64,000 nt of DNA from Zingiber officinale. Its lineage: Eukaryota; Streptophyta; Magnoliopsida; Zingiberales; Zingiberaceae. The position numbers and the translations under genes are program-made. Where the stretch lies: NCBI RefSeq assembly GCF_018446385.1, contig NC_055996.1:128512532-128576531 (forward strand), given 5' to 3'. Under the pieces are notes generated by a model. The model was not told the DNA's origin. It saw nothing but the letters and a program-made list of their open reading frames with translations, and did no database searches. Shown here piece after piece: positions 8,943-20,783 of this stretch (position 1 is the first letter of the stretch; each line of letters begins with the position of its first letter).

Positions 8943-10565
8943 TGTTACGCTCCGCAAGTGTACGGAAATGTCGCAAGTAATATAAAAGATTATCGTATCC
9001 ACAGGGACTGGAATAAGCACTAGGAATGTCTCAATGCGAATTAGCTAAACAACTATCCAATCATTTCAAAAGCAAAGTAAAGGTAAACAAATCTAAGATT
9101 AGAGATCAACAAACAAGAGTTTAGTGTTTTGGGTTATGATAAAGGGAGATTATAGGAGTTTCGGTTTCTTTGTAAGATTTCTTGGATGTAAATGGTTCAC
9201 CAATTCTTATTCCTCAATTGCCAAGCATGTAGAAAGTTGCCGGTTCCCTCTTGCAATAGACAACCGGCTAAGGACTGAGAGATGTATCTAAATAGGATTA
9301 ATTAGACATGAACCTACGTTGTCCTTACACAGAAGCGCACCTATTACTATGCCTTCCTCGGATATCAACATAGAAGCCCACACCTTATTAATCTATAAAG
9401 ATACAAGAAGCTAATCATAGAATCCATCCTACTCTCTTGAATATCCCTATTTCCTCTTCAAGATTATCTCTCAAACGTCCTTACACGGGCTTGCACCTGT
9501 CACGTGGATCCCTCGGATGATCGAGTGAGAGTTTATCCTTACCAAGTCCATAAGATATCCGAACAATCAATCAAGAATGAGAATTAAGCACAAACCACCA
9601 TCAATCATTCAAGATCTAATTGATACAAGCAAGATAATGTCATTGAAACAAGAAAATGGCAAATCCAAAAGAGATTACATCAATCCATCATACAAATACT
9701 CCCTTAATCCTAGAATACAAGATCTACTCCATGAATCGAGGAAGAAAACCCGATAGAATAGAGATTACAAGCATTCCTTGAATCCCCAATCCAAGAAAAC
9801 AAGAAGAGGGGAAAAGAGAAAACTTATCTACGAAGAAGCCTTGTCTTCGGATCCAATCCTCGCCCCCGGAATCGTCGAAATCTCCCTTAGAATCGCCAAA
9901 TCCTCCCAAGAATGGGAGGAAACCACCAAATCTTGCTTTCTCCCAAAGGGGAGAGATCCCTTTCAAATCATGAAGGAGGGTTTAAATAGAGGAGGGATTC
10001 GGGCGCCACACGGCCGTGACACGGCCGCAGTGAGATTCACACCATGTCCAGTTCCTCTCTAACCTGCACGGTAGTGTGACTCCACACTAGAACCCTTCCG
10101 CTCTCGAATGATACACGGCAGTGGTGCACCGACACACCTGCTGGTCTCGAAATGCTACACTAGTGTGTGCACACACCACACCGCTTGGTCTCGAAACCTC
10201 TGCAGATCCACACATGTAAGGCTTCTTGGCTTTCACCTGACACGTGCTGAGGTTCACACGCCATGTCATCTTCCTCTTCTGGTGCCAAAACTCCACGCGG
10301 CCCGAGCTCCATCCTGCATGGCCGTGTGAGGTACACGTCTGGTGCTTTCTCCCTTTGTTTCCTCCAAGGCTTGCCCAAAGATATAAATTCTTCACCAAAT
10401 CGACTCCGGCGTACAGTAAATGCACAAAAAGCAGATCTCCGAACCAAAAGAGTAAATATGCTAAAAGGAAAGCTGGAAGTATACAAATGCATAGATCAAG
10501 CATGCTCAAAGTATGTAAATGTGCGTAAAAACATGCATAAAAGAGTATATAATCTACGCACATCA
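8943..10565 (-). repeat. Athila left LTR (3' LTR)
   Basis: The LTR is 1623 bp. For the first 1060 bp it is almost identical to 19125-20190. From about 10005 to 10345 it differs strongly from its partner by many small indels, while the last 200 bp agree again. The Athila polypurine tract complement (CACCCCCAGACTTAAACC) follows at 10566. Confidence 0.92.
10005..10345. repeat. CACGGCCGTG-rich block of Athila left LTR, scrambled
   Basis: Remnants of ACACGGCCGTGT inverted repeats are interspersed with runs such as CACACCACACCGC. The matching block in the other LTR (20195-20560) keeps more complete motifs. ORFs crossing this block in both strands are not supported. Confidence 0.75.
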
Positions 10566-11636
10566 CACCCCCAGACTTAAACCTTTGCTTGTCCTCAAGC
10601 AAAATGCTGCAGTCTAAATTCATATGTTCTACAACACATTCATAAAACCCAGTGCACTTTCCTAATTCTATCAAAAAGTTTCATTAGCAAGCTTGATCAT
10701 GGAAACAAGTAAAGTATGGTTCAAGCATAAGAATCTTGTGCGCAGTGTAAAAGTAACTCAACACCCTTCAAGTTTCAATCCATGTCCTAGTCAAGTCGTC
10801 ATCAAATTTGAGTTCCTAATGTTTCCAGTGAAAGACAAGTAACCAGTGATAGGCACTTACTTACCATTCACTTGGTTCATATTTCTCAACTAACCCAAGG
10901 TCTCAAAGGTGTGCTCAATCTCAAGAGAAGCTAAACAGTCATTTCCCCAGTAACCTAACTCGGTCTCAAAGGGGTGACTTGCTAGATTCCACTCATGACA
11001 ACTGTTTTTTATATCCCTTATTGTTCATTTTTTCATTTTTTTTTTATAAGTGTTTGCATTGTGCAAAACTTATTCACAAATGTACTTTTAGCACACATGT
11101 TGGGATATTTTGATTTTTCCAAATGAGCTTTAATGATTTGAGCCTCATCCAGTAACCAAAATGAAAGTTGAGAAATCACCATGGAAACCAAGTACTAAGC
11201 AAACAAGATGAATCATGACTATTTCAATGACATCAACTATTCAAGCATCAAGCACAAGTGTAGTGAAGATAAAATCCTTAAGGTTGAACCAAAACTAAAA
11301 CTCATCACCATAAGATTCTTAGCTTGTTTCATGCTACCCAAGATAGAAAAAAGAACTACACAAAGTTTACTAGTAGCATCATGCGAACATCATGAATCGA
11401 GACAATAATCGTGCTAACATTTCACTTGAATCCAAGAAAGCATATAAGTGAAGATTTGATGTTCTCAAATTTTTTTTTTTTGCCATGATTATTTCAAAAA
11501 CAAGCAAAATAAAGCAACAAGCAATGAAAATAAGAACCAACATGAAAAACTAATCAAAAACTAAAAACTGAAAACCAAGCTAAACAATATATGACACCCC
11601 CCCCCCAGACTTAAACTTTTCATCGTCCCGATGAAA
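10566..11636 (-). other. Athila 3' non-coding region
   Basis: The AT-rich sequence between the env-like ORF and the 3' LTR carries no supported ORF. Short homopolymer runs occur at 11033-11047 and 11469-11480. The polypurine tract is at its left edge, and a second similar CCCCCCCCCAGACTTAAAC block lies at about 11598-11617, a possible second tract. Confidence 0.65.
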
Positions 11637-13140
11637 TCAGTATGGTGGAGGAGGTGGAGGTGGACGAGGGAAAGGAGGTCTACGACGTGGTTGGCCAATA
11701 GGAAAACCTGGAATCTCACCCAAGGATCTATGATACTCATATAAAGCATCGACTTGTTGGCTAGTAAGCGTCATACTCTGCATAAAATCTCTCATCCTAG
11801 CCTGATCAGTATCATAATCCTGCACAAACTCGGCCACTTGACCTTGAAAATTCCTCGTAAACTGAAAATGATTTTGTACCTCCCTAAACTGATCATCAGA
11901 TAAAGAGAAGCGCCCCTCCAACATTTTTCGTTGGGAATCTTGCTTCTCATGAAGTGATTCTAGAGACGTACGAAAATCTGAAAAATCGAACCTAGAAGAT
12001 CCCGTGCCATATGCAAAAGAATGCCTAGCAGGCTCCATGAAACTAGAAGGCTGCGTATGTCCAGATGACGAGGGCTCATGATGTGGCTCAGTGTCTCCAG
12101 GTATAGAAGGGTTATCCTCAAAATCTAACTCAGAAATTACCTAATTAGCCCGGTTACGAATAGTAGTTCATTCAGGAAAAGGAAGGGGTAAAGGAGAACC
12201 ATTCCTCCTAGGAAACGCGAAACCATTCTCATCCCGAACGATCATTTTCATAGCAAGACATGTATCAATGTCAATCATGTCATTACCATGAATTATTTCC
12301 AACCCATCAACATCAAGATTTAGATTACAAGCTATTCGGGTAATCAAACCACCAAAAACAATTGATCCCGATGATGCCCTAGCCGATCTCAATAAGGTTT
12401 GAACAAAATGAAAACCAGAGTCAAATTCAACCTTATAAAGCATAGCCCATAAAGCATAAAGCTCTATTTTCTTAACCACCCCATCACTCTCTCCCCTACC
12501 AAAAATAGTTTTACTCATGACTCTATGTAGGTACCTAAAGATGGGGTTTTGCATATGGGAGGCCTTAGCTCTTGAAGGCTCATAAGGTCGATCTAACCCA
12601 GTTATTGCATTCCAAAAATGATTCCAATTAAACCTTGGATCAAACCTACGAGGGCTACCGGTGGTTATTCCAAAACAAGAATTAAAGTCACTAAATGCCC
12701 ATAGAAATTCTTGATTCATTAATCTAAAAGAGATTTTTCCAAAATAATCATCTTCATTTGTAAAATGGACATCCAATGAACTTAAAAATTCCAAAACAAG
12801 ACGAGGATATGTAGGCAAATGCGTGTACATAATATCACTCCAATCCAAAAACCCAATCATCAAATCTACATCTTCCCTAATTCCAAGCATATATATCAAG
12901 AACAGTTGGGTCCATATATCTAGTACACACAATCTTTCTATTGACAAGAATTACGAATCTAGTTACTTGATCATCATTTCTAAACACAATATTGAATTCA
13001 TTGTCATTACCTTCGTTGCGTGAAGTTCTTTTGCCTTTGCCCTTCACTGGTTGCTTTCCTTTGTCCCTTGATGGCTCCTTCTCCTTGTCTCCACTGGATC
13101 CACCACCTCCTTTGCGTAATCTCTTCAAAATATTGGACAT
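11637..13140 (-). pseudogene. Athila ORF1/env-like reading frame, broken
   Basis: Three minus-strand pieces follow each other. 12877-13140 is a basic, Gly/Lys-rich start ending in a C-T-R-Y-M-D-P motif. 12168-12947 is 259 codons with D-W-S-D, F-R-L-M-N and N-W-N-H-F-W. 11637-12038 is a Gln-rich helix and a Pro-rich end. The architecture resembles the ATHILA ORF1 family downstream of pol in Athila elements, often called env-like. The first two pieces overlap in different frames near 12890, so a frameshift separates them, and an in-frame stop lies between 12168 and 12038. Function is unproven even in intact elements. It is not an active gene here. Confidence 0.65.
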
Positions 13141-13309
13141 CTTGACGAGTTTAGATAGGGGAAGAATTATCTAGAGTTGTGGAACTCAAAGAACAAAAGA
13201 TCTTAGGTTAAGAGAACAAAAAGTTCGAGTCTTAGAGAGGAGGAGAATCGGATCTAAGAGATCTTGAGAGATTAGAGAGGAGTTTTTAAGAGAATGGGAG
13301 AGAAAGATA

Positions 13310-13690
13310 TGTTTTGGAGAGTTGGGGGTGTGCGAAACACGGCCAAGATCTGGCCGTGTGAGGTAGGAGATAGACTTTAATAGTTCTCCCACACGGGCCG
13401 TGTAGATCTACACGGCCTCCCCATCTTTCCTCTCGGGATTCTTTGCACGGGCCGTGTAGATCCACACGGCCTCCCCCTCTTCCTTCTCTGGATTCCTCGC
13501 ACGGTCGTGTCTGGGACACGGCCTCTCCATCTTTCCTCTCGGAATTCTTTACACGGCCGTGTCTGTGACACGGCCTATACCTTTTTCCTCTCGGGAGATC
13601 CCACATGGCCGTGTCTGGATGACACGACCCAAACACTTCCCTTCTCTGCAACCTTTGCCTGGCCGTGTATAGCACACGGCCCAACTCTGT
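13310..13690. repeat. Hairpin minisatellite (ACACGGCCGTGT units) inside Athila
   Basis: About five to six units of roughly 60 bp are present. Each contains an inverted pair GGCCGTGT-loop-ACACGGCC with a 4-6 base loop, followed by a CTTTCCTCTCGGGATTC-type spacer. The same motif occurs in this element's LTRs. It sits between the protease remnant and the env-like frame, where pol should be. ORFs here are repeat artefacts. Confidence 0.88.
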
Positions 13691-13831
13691 TTTGCACCTA
13701 ACCTGCAAACAGAATCAAAAGAATGCATCAAACTAAAAGAAATTACAATACAAATCAAAACTAACTAAAAGAACCCTTGGGTTGCCTCCCAAGAAGCGCT
13801 TGTTTAAGGTCTTTAGCTCGACCAAACTTAA

Positions 13832-14200
13832 TCATTCGCTCCTTTTCCTCGCCCTTGGAGGACAGACATACTTTTCGTTTTTGTTGGGAGATCTTCTCCC
13901 AACATCCTCCACCACATTGTCTCCTTCATTTGGTGGCCTTCCATGAGGATGGAAATTCCATTCCTCAAGTTTATAAATGCTTGTCCTGCTACAAGCATTT
14001 AAAAGAGACGAGACATGGTTAGAAATATTAGATAAATCATATTCCAACTTTTCCTTACCAATTACCAAAGAAAGCTTATGTTTTTTGACATCAATTATAG
14101 CACCAGCTGTAGCAAGGAAAGGTCTTCCTAAAATGATAGGAATCCTAGGGTCCTCTTCCATGTCCAACACGACAAAATCTGTGGGAATAACATTCCCATC
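13832..14200 (-). pseudogene. Athila protease C-terminal part
   Basis: Minus-strand codons give D-M-E-E-D-P-R-I-P-I-I-L-G-R-P-F-L-A-T, the typical C-terminal half of a retroviral-type aspartic protease in Athila elements, followed by a Lys/Arg-rich tail and a stop at about 13832. The N-terminal half is at 16851 and beyond. The two halves are in one frame if the solo LTR and one TSD copy are ignored. The right edge (14196-14200) is the TSD ccatc. Confidence 0.85.
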
Positions 14201-16845
14201 TGTTGGTTGCTACTCGGAAAGCCTAGAGGTTCCACTGTACAAAAATTTTGTACAAAGGTCTGAACCTTTTCCTAGCTACCATGTGTTCTTTTAAATTAAA
14301 TTTTGGATCGCCTGCGGAACTTAACACGTTTGATCCAAAACTTAATCTATTTGTTCTTTTAGGTTTTGACTTGGATCTCCTGCGGAACTTAACACGTTCG
14401 ACCCAAATCACCTTAAGTTATTAATTCCATTAAATATTAATTTCCATAATTGGTTCCCAGTACTGACGTGGCGAGGCACATGGCCTTCTTGGATATGGGA
14501 GCAACCACCACCGACTAGACAAAACCTTTTATAGAAATCTAATATTTAATTTCCTAAAATAACTTTAGGTTAACCAAAAAGAACAATCAAATCACAAGGA
14601 AAAATAAAACAAAAGAACACAACTTTGAAAAACATATTCGAAATACTAGAATCGTAAGCCTCTTGTATTTGGTATTATTTCCATAAATAACTAGCATGAT
14701 GCGGAAAGAAAAATTACTAGTTATACCTTCTAGAAAGACCTCTTGATCTTCTACCGTATTCCTCTTCTAACCTCGGACGTTGTGTGGGCAACGATCTTCC
14801 GAGATGAGAAACCACCAAGCACCTTCTTCTCCTCCTAGCTAGGTTCGGCCAACACAAAGAAGCTTCACCAAGGACGAAGAACAAAACACCAACCAAGCTC
14901 CAAGGGATACAAGCTTTCTCTCCTCCTTCTTCTTCTTCTCCAAGTAGTATCCGGCCACCACAAAAGCTCCAAGCCAATAGAGAAGGTTCGGCCACCACCA
15001 AGAGGAAGAGAGGAAGAGAGGTTGGTCGGCCACAACACCAAGGAAAAGAGAAAGAAAAATAGAATAGAGTCGTTAGCTTTGAAGCCTCCTCTACCCCCTC
15101 TTTTATAATCCTTGATCCTGGCAAATAAGGAAAATTTAATAAAAATTTCCTTAATTCTTTTTCCATTGAAAAGGAAAAATTATTTAATTAAAAATAATTT
15201 TCTTTCTCAATTCTATTTGGCTGGCCACACCAAAGCTACAAACAAGGAGAGTTTTAATTAATTAAAACTTCCTAATTTGTCTTCAGAAATTTATAAAATT
15301 TCTCCAATAATTTAATCCCTTCATGATTGGTTTAAAAAGGAAATTTAATAAATTAAAATCTTTCTTTTAAACATGTGGATAAAAAGAAAATTATCTCTAA
15401 AAATTAAAATCTCTTTTAATCTACAAATAAGGAAAGATATCAAATCTTTTCTCAATCTTTTGTAGAAACTAATAAAAGAGAATTATTAATTTTTAAACTT
15501 TCTTTTAAATCATGAACATGGTTAAAAAGGAAAGTTTTCTTAAAATTTAAAATCCTCCTTTAATCAACAAATAAGGAAAGATTTCAAATTTTAAACTCTC
15601 TTTTAAACATGTAGATGATTTACAAATAAGGAAAGTTTTTACCAAAAATTAAAACCATCCTTTTAAACTACAAATAAGGAAAGAGATTAATCTCTTCTCT
15701 TAATTTTTAAACTCTCTTTTAAAATCATGATATCCACATAAGAAATAATTTTAATAAAAATCCTTTTAAATATTCTAGTGGTCGGCCACCTAAGCTTGGG
15801 ACCCAAGCTTTGGTCGGCCACCTACATGGCTCATCCACTTGGTCTTGGCCGGCCCTAGCTTGGGTTCCAAGCTAGCTTGGAGGCCCCATTAGATGGGTAA
15901 GAAGGTGGGTATGCGGTGGGTATAAATCTCTATATACTAGAGGCTACGATAGGGACCGAGAGGAGGAATTGGTTTTGGTCTCCCGATGAAATTAAGCATC
16001 CCGTGTTCGCCCCGAACACACAACTAAATTTCATCAATAATAATTCATTCCACTAAAGAACTATTATTGAACTACCGCACCAATCCCAAATTACATTTTG
16101 GGCTCCTTCTTATTATGAGTGTGTTAGTCTCCCTGTGTTTAAGATAACAAATGCCCACTAATTAAGTAAGTTACTGACAACTCACTTAATTAATATCTAG
16201 CTCCAAGAGTAGTACCACTCAACTTCATCGTCATGTCGGACTAAGTCCACCTGCAGGGTTTAACATGACAATCTTTATGAGCTCCTCTTGGGGACATTCT
16301 CAACCTAGATCACTAGGACACAGTTTCCTTCTATAGTCAACAACACACACTATAAGTGATATCATTTCCCAACTTATCGGGCTTATTGATTCATCGAACT
16401 AAATCTCACCCATTGATAAATTAAAGAAATAAATATCAAATATATGTGCTTGTTATTATATTAGGATTAAGAGCACACACTTCCATAATAACTGAGGTCT
16501 TTGTTTCTTTATAAAGTCAGTATAAAAGAAACGTCCTCTAATGGTCCTACTCAATACACTCTAAGTGTACTAGTGTAATTATATAGTTAAGATAAACTAA
16601 TACCTAATTACACTACGACCTTCCAATGGTTTGTTCCTTTCCATTATGGTCGTGAGCTACTGTTTATAATTTATAAGGTACTAATAACATGATCCTCTGT
16701 GTGTGACACCACACACCATGTTATCTACAATATAAATTAATTGAACAACTATATTTATCATAAATGTAGATATTTGACCAATGTGATTCTTATTTCTAGA
16801 TAAATGTTTATACCAAAAGCTAGGCTTTTAGTATACACTCTAACA
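14201..16845 (-). mobile_element. Solo C-LTR in the Athila protease
   Basis: The 2645-bp segment starts TGTTGGTTGCTACTCGG and ends ACTCTAACA, with a perfect TSD ccatc (14196-14200, 16846-16850). It has no internal region, PBS or polypurine tract, so it is a solo LTR left by recombination between the two LTRs of one element. It belongs to a subfamily with the terminus ACACTCTAACA, shared with 32489-35149 and 1-1567, whereas the C element itself ends ACATCCTAACA. The ORF at 14717-15166 also has relatives in the other LTRs but shows no known domain. Confidence 0.95.
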
Positions 16846-18875
16846 CCATCCACCTCTACTGGCACATCTTCTATAATACCCAAAGGGTACCTGCAGGAAT
16901 GATCAGCATGTTGAAGTGCCATAGTAGTAAGTTTAATGTTTTTGAGACCTAATTTATTACAAATTGAATAGGGAATGAGGCTAACACTCGCCCCCAAGTC
17001 ACAAAAAGCTTTTTCAAAAAATTCTTTCCCTATGTTGCAAGGAATATAAAAGCTCCCTGGGTCCTTCAGTTTTGGAGAAGTGTTCTTCTCAAAAATAGCA
17101 CTACATTCCTCACTAAGCGCAATGGTCTCGACCTCTCCTCTTCTTCTCTTATTTGACATGAGATCCTTCAGGAATTTGGCAAATCTAGGCATTTGTAGAA
17201 TAGCATCGATAAGAGGTACCTCTACACAAATCTCCTTAACTTTTTCTAGAAACTTGCCAAATTCTTCATCCTTCTTGAGCATTGTAAGTCTCTGAGGAAA
17301 AGGGACAGCTTTGCTCTGATGGTTCAGCGGAAGAGTCTCTTCAACCTCAATGGTACTCTCCTCATTAGCTTGAATCTGATTTGGTATAGGAGGAGAGAGC
17401 TCTTCTTCTTTTTGTTTCCCTTTTGAAGCAGTCACTTGGGAGTCTCCCAAGGTCCGTCCGCTCCTAAGCTCAATCCTATTGCAATGCTCCATAAGATTCA
17501 CATCAGGTTTTCCTGGAAGCTGTCCTGGTGCTCTGGATGATGAGGAAGCTAGTTGGGCAATTTGACTATCCTGGATCTTTTGATGCTTTTCAGAATTATC
17601 CATTCTCTGAATGAGCTTTGCTAAATCCTGCTTCATTTCATTCTGACTTGAGATAATTTCTTCAAGCATCTTTTCAACATTTGACTTGGGTAAGCCTTGA
17701 GAAGATAGATGTTGAAAATTTTGTTGCCCAGCTTGAAAATTTGGTCTTGCCCCCATAGATGGTCCTTGATCTTGATTGTTTCTGTAAGAAAAATTTGGAT
17801 GATTTTTCCATCCAGGGTTATAAGTATTTGAGTATGGGTTGTTCTGCCTTTGATTGTAGCTCATGATTGCATCGCATTGTTCAAGTTGATTGATTTGTGC
17901 AGTGATAGCTCCCAATGGACATGAGTCATTTGAATGCTCTGAACTCCCACATACTTCACAAGATGTACTAATAGCATTGACCATATTAGCACTAGTCCCC
18001 ATGTTCTCAAATTTCTTTGTAAGAGCATCCAATTTTGCAGACAAAAGAGTGACTGCATCTACATCAAACTTCCCTGATGCTTTAATTGTTGGGTTTACAG
18101 AGGAGTAGCCACCACTTCTTTCATTTGCCCATTGATGATGATCTTGTGCTACACTTTCAATGATTTCTTCGGCTTCATCTAAACTTTTATTCATAAGTGC
18201 CCCTCCAGCAGCTGAATCAAGGGACACTTTGGTATGATAATTGATACCATTATAAAAAGTGTGCAACACTAACCATCTTTCCAACCCATGATGTGGGCAT
18301 TGTCTGAGCATACTATTATATCTATCCCATGCTTCAAAAAGAGATTCTGAGTCAGTTTGCTTGAAGCTTGCAATTAAATTTCTCATATGAGCTGTTTTGC
18401 TTGGTGGGTAGAACTTATCAAGAAACTGTTGCTCGCACTGCTCCCAAGTGGTGATGCTATTAGGGGCCAAAGAATTCAGCCATTGCTTTGCCCTATCTCT
18501 TAGAGAAAACCCAAATAACAGTAATCTAACTGCATCTGAAGGAACTCCATTCATTTTCATGGTCCCACATATTTCATAAAAGACCTCTAAATGTTGATTG
18601 GGGTCTTCATGAGGTCCTCCACCAAATTGGTTCTGCTGCACCATAGATATGATTGCGGGTTTGATCTCAAAGTTATTAGCCTCCACTGAAGGTCTTGAAA
18701 TACTAGATCGGAAACCTCTTGCATAGGGTGCTGCATAGTCCTTGAGTGGTCTATTTGCCATGTTCAAATGTTCCTGTTCTTCAATTTGCCTTTGCAGAAT
18801 TCTTCTTTTATGGAAAGTTCTATCAATCTCAGGGTCAAAAGGAAAGAATTCCCCTGCAAAGTTAGATCTTCGCAT
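16846..18875 (-). pseudogene. Athila gag and N-terminal protease
   Basis: This minus-strand reading frame most plausibly starts at the Met at 18873-18875 (M-R-R-S-N-F); a longer frame to 18956 adds only a hydrophobic run from the leader. It contains the Athila-type gag core around 18300-18680 (conserved A-N-N-F-E-I-K-P and L-L-F-G-F-S-L-R-D), a zinc-knuckle-like C-x2-C-x4-H-x4-C (about 17920-17960), a Gln/Asn-rich linker and the start of the aspartic protease with D-L-G-A-S-V at about 16985-17005. The frame is open for over 600 codons, then runs into the solo LTR. Interruption is the only lesion I see. Confidence 0.85.
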
Positions 18876-19124
18876 ACACAAGAACAAGATAACAATTGAC
18901 AATTCAACAAAAAAGAAAAATAAAAGAATCAAAAATGCAGAAATGAATTTGTACACAAAGAATTAGCAAGAAGTGAAAGTTATACAAGAAAGTAAAAAAA
19001 AATAGAAATCTAATGATTAGTTATAACTATGCAATATGAAAGGAAAACAAATGTTATGTTTAGTCTAGCTCAATTGATAATTCCTAATGTTATAGCGCAG
19101 TCCCCGGCAATGGCGCCAAAAACT

Positions 19125-20778
19125 TGTTACGCTCCGCAAGTGTACGGAAATGTCGCAAGTAATATAAAAGATTATCGTATCCACAGGGACTGGAATAAGC
19201 ACTAGGAATGTCTCAATGCGAATTAGCTAAACAACTATCCAATCATTTCAAAAGCAAAGTAAAGGTAAACAAATCTAAGATTAGAGATCAACAAACAAGA
19301 GTTTAGTGTTTTGGGTTATGATAAAGGGAGATTATAGGAGTTTCGGTTTCTTTGTAAGATTTCTTGGATGTAAATGGTTCACCAATTCTTATTCCTCAAT
19401 TGCCAAGCATGTAGAAAGTTGTTGGTTCCCTCTTGCAATAGATAACCGGCCAAGGACTGAGAGATGTATCTAAATAGGATTAATTAGACATGAACCTACG
19501 TTGTCCTTACACAGAAGCGCACCTATTACTATGCCTTCCTCGGATATCAACATAGAAGCCCACACCTTATTAATCTATAAAGATACAAGAAGCTAATCAT
19601 AGAATCCATCCTACTCTCTTGAATATCCCTATTTCCTCTTCAAGATTATCTCTCAAACGTCCTTACACGGGCTTGCACCTGTCACGTGGATCCCTCGGAT
19701 GATCGAGTGAGAGTTTATCCTTACCAAGTCCATAAGATATCCAAACAATCAATCAAGAATGAGAATTAAGCACAAACCACCATCAATCATTCAAGATCTA
19801 ATTGATACAAGCAAGATAATGTCATTGAAACAAGAAAATGGCAAATCCAAAAGAGATTACATCAATCCATCATACAAATACTCCCTTAATCCTAGAATAC
19901 AAGATCTACTCCATGAATCGAGGAAGAAAACCCGATAGAATAGAGATTACAAGCATTCCTTGAATCCCCAATCCAAGAAAACAAGAAAAGGGGAAAAGAG
20001 AAAACTTATCTACGAAGAAGCCTTGTCTTCGGATCCAATCCTCGCTCCGGAGTCGAAATCGTCGAGATCTCCCTTAGAATCGCCCAGAAATCCTCCCAAG
20101 AATGGGAGGAAACCACCAAATCTTGCTTTCTCCCAAAGGGGGAGAGATCCCTTTTCAAATCATGAAGGAGGGTTTAAATAGAGGAGGGATTCGGGCGCCA
20201 CACACGGCCGTGTGAGATTCACACGCCATGTCCAGCCTCCTCTCGCTTATCCGCACTACTGCAGACTCCACACGCCGTAACCCTTCGCCTCGAATGATAC
20301 ACGGTGTGGTGCACACGGCCACACCGCTTGGTCTCTGAATGCTACACTACTGTGGTGCACACCACACCGCTTGGTCTCTCGAAACCTCACTGCAGTGTAG
20401 ATCCACACGCCATGTAAGGCTTCCGCCTGTTGGCTTCAATCTTGACACGCAGTGAGGTTCACACGGCCATGTCATCTTCCTCTTCTGCTGGTGCCAAAAC
20501 TCCACACAGCCCGAGCTCTATCCCAGTGCATGGCCGTGTGAGGTACACGGCTTGGTGCTTTCTCCCTTTGTTTCCTCCAAGGCTTGCCCAAAGATGTAAA
20601 TTTTTCACCAAATCGACCCCTGCGTACAGTAAATGCACAAAAAGCAGATCTCCGAACCAAAAGAGTAAATATGCTAAAAGGAAAGCTGGAAGTATACAAA
20701 TGCATAGATCAAGCATGCTCAAAGTATGTAAATGTGTGTAAAAACGTGCATAAAAGAGTATATAATCTATGCACATCA
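19125..20778 (-). repeat. Athila right LTR (5' LTR)
   Basis: The 1654-bp LTR has its PBS (TCCCCGGCAATGGCGCCA on the plus strand, 19101-19118) a few bases to its left, as expected for a minus-strand element; tRNA-Asp is the usual primer of this lineage (inference). It keeps a cleaner palindrome block at 20195-20560. Confidence 0.92.
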
Positions 20779-20783
20779 ACTTG

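Larger units (their letters stand above)
8943..20778 (-). mobile_element. Athila-lineage Ty3/gypsy element lacking pol
   Basis: LTRs are 8943-10565 and 19125-20778. They start TGTTACGCTCCGC and end CACATCA, with TSD acttg (8938-8942, 20779-20783). The uninterrupted site is seen in the right Tat LTR at 31119-31125. The minus-strand order is PBS (19101-19118, TGGCGCC type), gag with the start of protease, the end of protease, a hairpin minisatellite and an Athila ORF1/env-like reading frame, then a polypurine tract. RT, RNase H and integrase are absent. A solo C-LTR splits the protease. It is non-autonomous at best. Confidence 0.9.

Noticed and set aside
10087-10674. 195-codon ORF across the Athila LTR boundary
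   Set aside because: It crosses the scrambled palindrome block and the LTR end, and the partner LTR does not preserve it.
13310-13690. CRISPR-like array of palindromic repeats
   Set aside because: Repeats are imperfect minisatellite units in a plant retrotransposon, spacers are themselves repeated, and no cas genes exist.
14717-15166. 149-codon ORF in the C-LTR, with relatives at 33037-33354, 41768-41992 and 49024-49248
   Set aside because: The similarity follows from LTR homology; lengths and frames differ between copies and no known domain is present. Probably untranslated LTR sequence.
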